Positions 6,654 through 8,043 of a stretch of 8,043 nucleotides of DNA are shown here, piece after piece. A program made the position numbers and the translations under genes. The notes under the pieces were generated by a model. That model was given only the letters and a program-made list of their open reading frames with translations, did not search any database and was not told the DNA's origin. The stretch is from a bacterium (GTDB lineage Bacteria > Verrucomicrobiota > Kiritimatiellia > UBA8416): assembly GCA_020048935.1 (NCBI GenBank), contig JAIFLS010000113.1, forward strand, positions 1-8,043, in the 5' to 3' direction. Numbering within the stretch: position 1 is the stretch's first letter; each line of letters opens with the position of its first letter.

Positions 6654-7832
6654 ATGAAGAAGAGACCCAACATCCTGTTTATCATGTCCGACGATCATGC
6701 ATCGCATGCGATGAGCTGCTACGGTAGCAAGATCAACAAGACCCCGAATCTCGACCGGATCGCGAACGAGGGGATGCGGTTTGATAACTGCTTCTGTACC
6801 AATTCGATCTGCACGCCCAGCCGCGCGGCGATCTTGACGGGTACCTATAACCACACCAATGGCGTGACCACGCTGGATACGCCGATGGACAACCGGTTGC
6901 AGACGTTCCCCAAGCTGCTGCAGGCCGCCGGTTATCAGACGGCGGTATACGGCAAATGGCATCTAGGCGAAGGGGTAATGCATGTACCGACCGGATTCGA
7001 TGACTGGGCGGTGCTGCCGGGGCAGGGGTATTATTTCAATCCAACCTTTATATTCCCCACTGAAAACGGCTGCGAGAAACGGACGGTGCAGGGATATGCG
7101 ACGGATGTAATAACCGACATGACGCTTGATTTCATCAAGAACCGCGATGAGGAAAAACCTTTCTGCGTACTATATCATCACAAGGCTCCGCATCGGCCCT
7201 GGTATTCTGATGAGAAGCATGCCGCGATGTTCCTGAATGAGGACGTGCCGGAGCCGGATAACCTGTTTGATGATTACTGCAACCGGGCCAGGGCGGCAGA
7301 GGCAGCGGCGATGCGCGTCGGGGTGGATATGTACATCTCCGATATGAAGTGCGAGCTTCCCGATGACATGGATGAGATGGAGCGCAGGCGCTGGGGGTAC
7401 CAGCGCTACATCAAGGATTACCTGCGAGTGATCCAGAGTGTTGATGACAATGTCGGTCGCGTATTGGATTACCTCAAGGAAGCCGGACTGGAAGAGGATA
7501 CGCTGGTGATCTATACGTCCGATCAAGGGTTCTTCCTCGGTGATCACGGCTGGTATGACAAGCGCTTCATGTACGAGGAATCGCTGCGCATGCCGTTTAT
7601 CCTGCGGTATCCGCGCGAAGTCAAGCCGGAGTCGGTCAACGACGACATCGTGTTGAATGTCGAACATCGTGTTGAATGTCGATTTCGCGCCGCTGTTCCT
7701 GGACCTTGCCGGGATTCCCATCCCGTCGGATATGCAGGGGCGCAGTTTCCGATCGATCCTCCAGGGGAGCACGCCGCCCGACTGGCGCGAGGCGATGTAC
7801 TATCGGTACTGGATGAACAAGACGGATCATAA
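6654..7832 (+). CDS. Cys-type sulfatase, frame broken near codon 337
   Basis: This is the N-terminal and catalytic part of a type I sulfatase, which hydrolyses sulfate esters, usually on polysaccharides or glycans. The start MKKRPNILFIMSDDH gives metal ligands D13/D14. The signature CTPSRAAILTG puts the formylglycine precursor at C53 with R57. YGKWHLG carries K101, HHKAPHRPW lies at about 175-183, and YTSDQGFFLGDHGWYDKR holds the second metal site around D290/Q291. No signal peptide is visible even in the longer ORF from 6558, so the product may be cytoplasmic or exported by another route. The frame is lost at the 19-bp duplication (7645-7682): the residues after DDIVLNVE are unrelated and end at TAA 7830-7832, giving 392 aa instead of the more than 457 expected. 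ATG 6654 is chosen because the family pattern begins there; its Shine-Dalgarno sequence is poor. Activity would need a formylglycine-generating enzyme, which is not in this window. Confidence 0.93.
   Translation: MKKRPNILFIMSDDHASHAMSCYGSKINKTPNLDRIANEGMRFDNCFCTNSICTPSRAAILTGTYNHTNGVTTLDTPMDNRLQTFPKLLQAAGYQTAVYGKWHLGEGVMHVPTGFDDWAVLPGQGYYFNPTFIFPTENGCEKRTVQGYATDVITDMTLDFIKNRDEEKPFCVLYHHKAPHRPWYSDEKHAAMFLNEDVPEPDNLFDDYCNRARAAEAAAMRVGVDMYISDMKCELPDDMDEMERRRWGYQRYIKDYLRVIQSVDDNVGRVLDYLKEAGLEEDTLVIYTSDQGFFLGDHGWYDKRFMYEESLRMPFILRYPREVKPESVNDDIVLNVEHRVECRFRAAVPGPCRDSHPVGYAGAQFPIDPPGEHAARLARGDVLSVLDEQDGS
7645..7682 (+). repeat. perfect 19-bp tandem duplication causing a frameshift
   Basis: ACATCGTGTTGAATGTCGA occurs at 7645-7663 and again immediately at 7664-7682 without any mismatch. 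Nineteen is not a multiple of three, so the second copy shifts the sulfatase frame by +1. Removing one copy restores a continuous family-like reading (DDIVLNVDFAPLFLDLAGIP), so one copy is the ancestral state. Confidence 0.97.
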
Positions 7833-8043
7833 TGTCTCCGCCCATTACGGCATCCGGACGCACAAGTACAAGCTGATCTACTACTATTATGACGGGTGTG
7901 GACAGGTGGGATCGAACGGCCCATTGTGTGCCGGCAAGCGGCAGGTGACCTTGATCGAGGGGCTGGAGCCGGAATGGGAGCTTTTCGACCTGGAAAAGGA
8001 TCCTCGCGAGATGAACAACGTCGTCAACGATCCCGCCTACGCC
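7666..8043 (+). pseudogene. C-terminal part of the sulfatase in the +1 frame, running off the window
   Basis: Read in the +1 frame after the 19-bp duplication, this stretch continues the sulfatase without any stop to the last base. IVLNVDFAPLFLDLAGIP is the usual segment after the catalytic core, followed by MQGRSFRSIL, REAMYYRYW, the strand GIRTHKYKLIYYYYDG, and WELFDLEKDPREMNN, the standard C-terminal sulfatase motif. With one copy of the repeat removed, the joined protein has 457 codons at the window edge and only a short tail should remain. The lack of any further stop or frameshift suggests that the break is recent, reversible or an assembly error. It is not an independent gene: no Shine-Dalgarno sequence or start suits it, and a TGA at 7654-7656 closes this frame upstream. 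Confidence 0.9.

Noticed and set aside
7683..7832. Alternative C-terminus of the sulfatase in its original frame
   Set aside because: The residues after the duplication are Arg/Pro-rich and unlike any sulfatase, while the +1 frame carries the expected C-terminal motifs.

Overview
The window looks like GC-rich bacterial chromosome with a strong bias to G/C-ending codons. The likeliest source is a polysaccharide-degrading member of the PVC group (Kiritimatiellota or Lentisphaerota type) or a similar sulfatase-rich lineage. This is an inference from the formylglycine-type sulfatase, the multi-PAS hybrid kinase and the GC-rich hairpin repeats. No rRNA or marker gene is present to confirm it.

Layout: (1) Bases 11-158 hold a compact repeat element: a perfect 39-bp inverted repeat whose interior carries a 40-bp unit repeated directly (38/40 identical). 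(2) Bases 209-461 hold a well-formed small-gene candidate, with a promoter, a Shine-Dalgarno sequence and a 66-67 codon ORF. It ends 2 bp from the end of the next, convergent operon. (3) Bases 464-2475, minus strand, hold a tightly packed two-gene operon: an RdgC-like protein followed by a HAD-like phosphohydrolase with an unusual nucleophile motif. (4) A 186-bp divergent intergenic region follows. (5) Bases 2662-5256 encode a membrane hybrid histidine kinase (2 TM segments, 3 PAS, HisKA, HATPase_c, REC). (6) Bases 5314-6528 encode an exported protein that resembles a gluzincin (peptidase MA-like) domain with its zinc ligands missing. (7) From 6654 to the window end lies a Cys-type sulfatase whose reading frame is broken by a perfect 19-bp tandem duplication. 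Its C-terminal part continues intact in the +1 frame to the edge of the window.

The RdgC-like and HAD genes are almost certainly co-transcribed and translationally coupled, which suggests a joint role, perhaps on DNA. The kinase, exported protein and sulfatase share a strand but are separated by 57 and 125 bp, so they may be independent units. The points most worth a second look are the 19-bp frameshifting duplication, the apparently dead peptidase, the RdgC/HAD pairing, the small gene and the repeat element. I do not see a clearly defined new multi-gene system.
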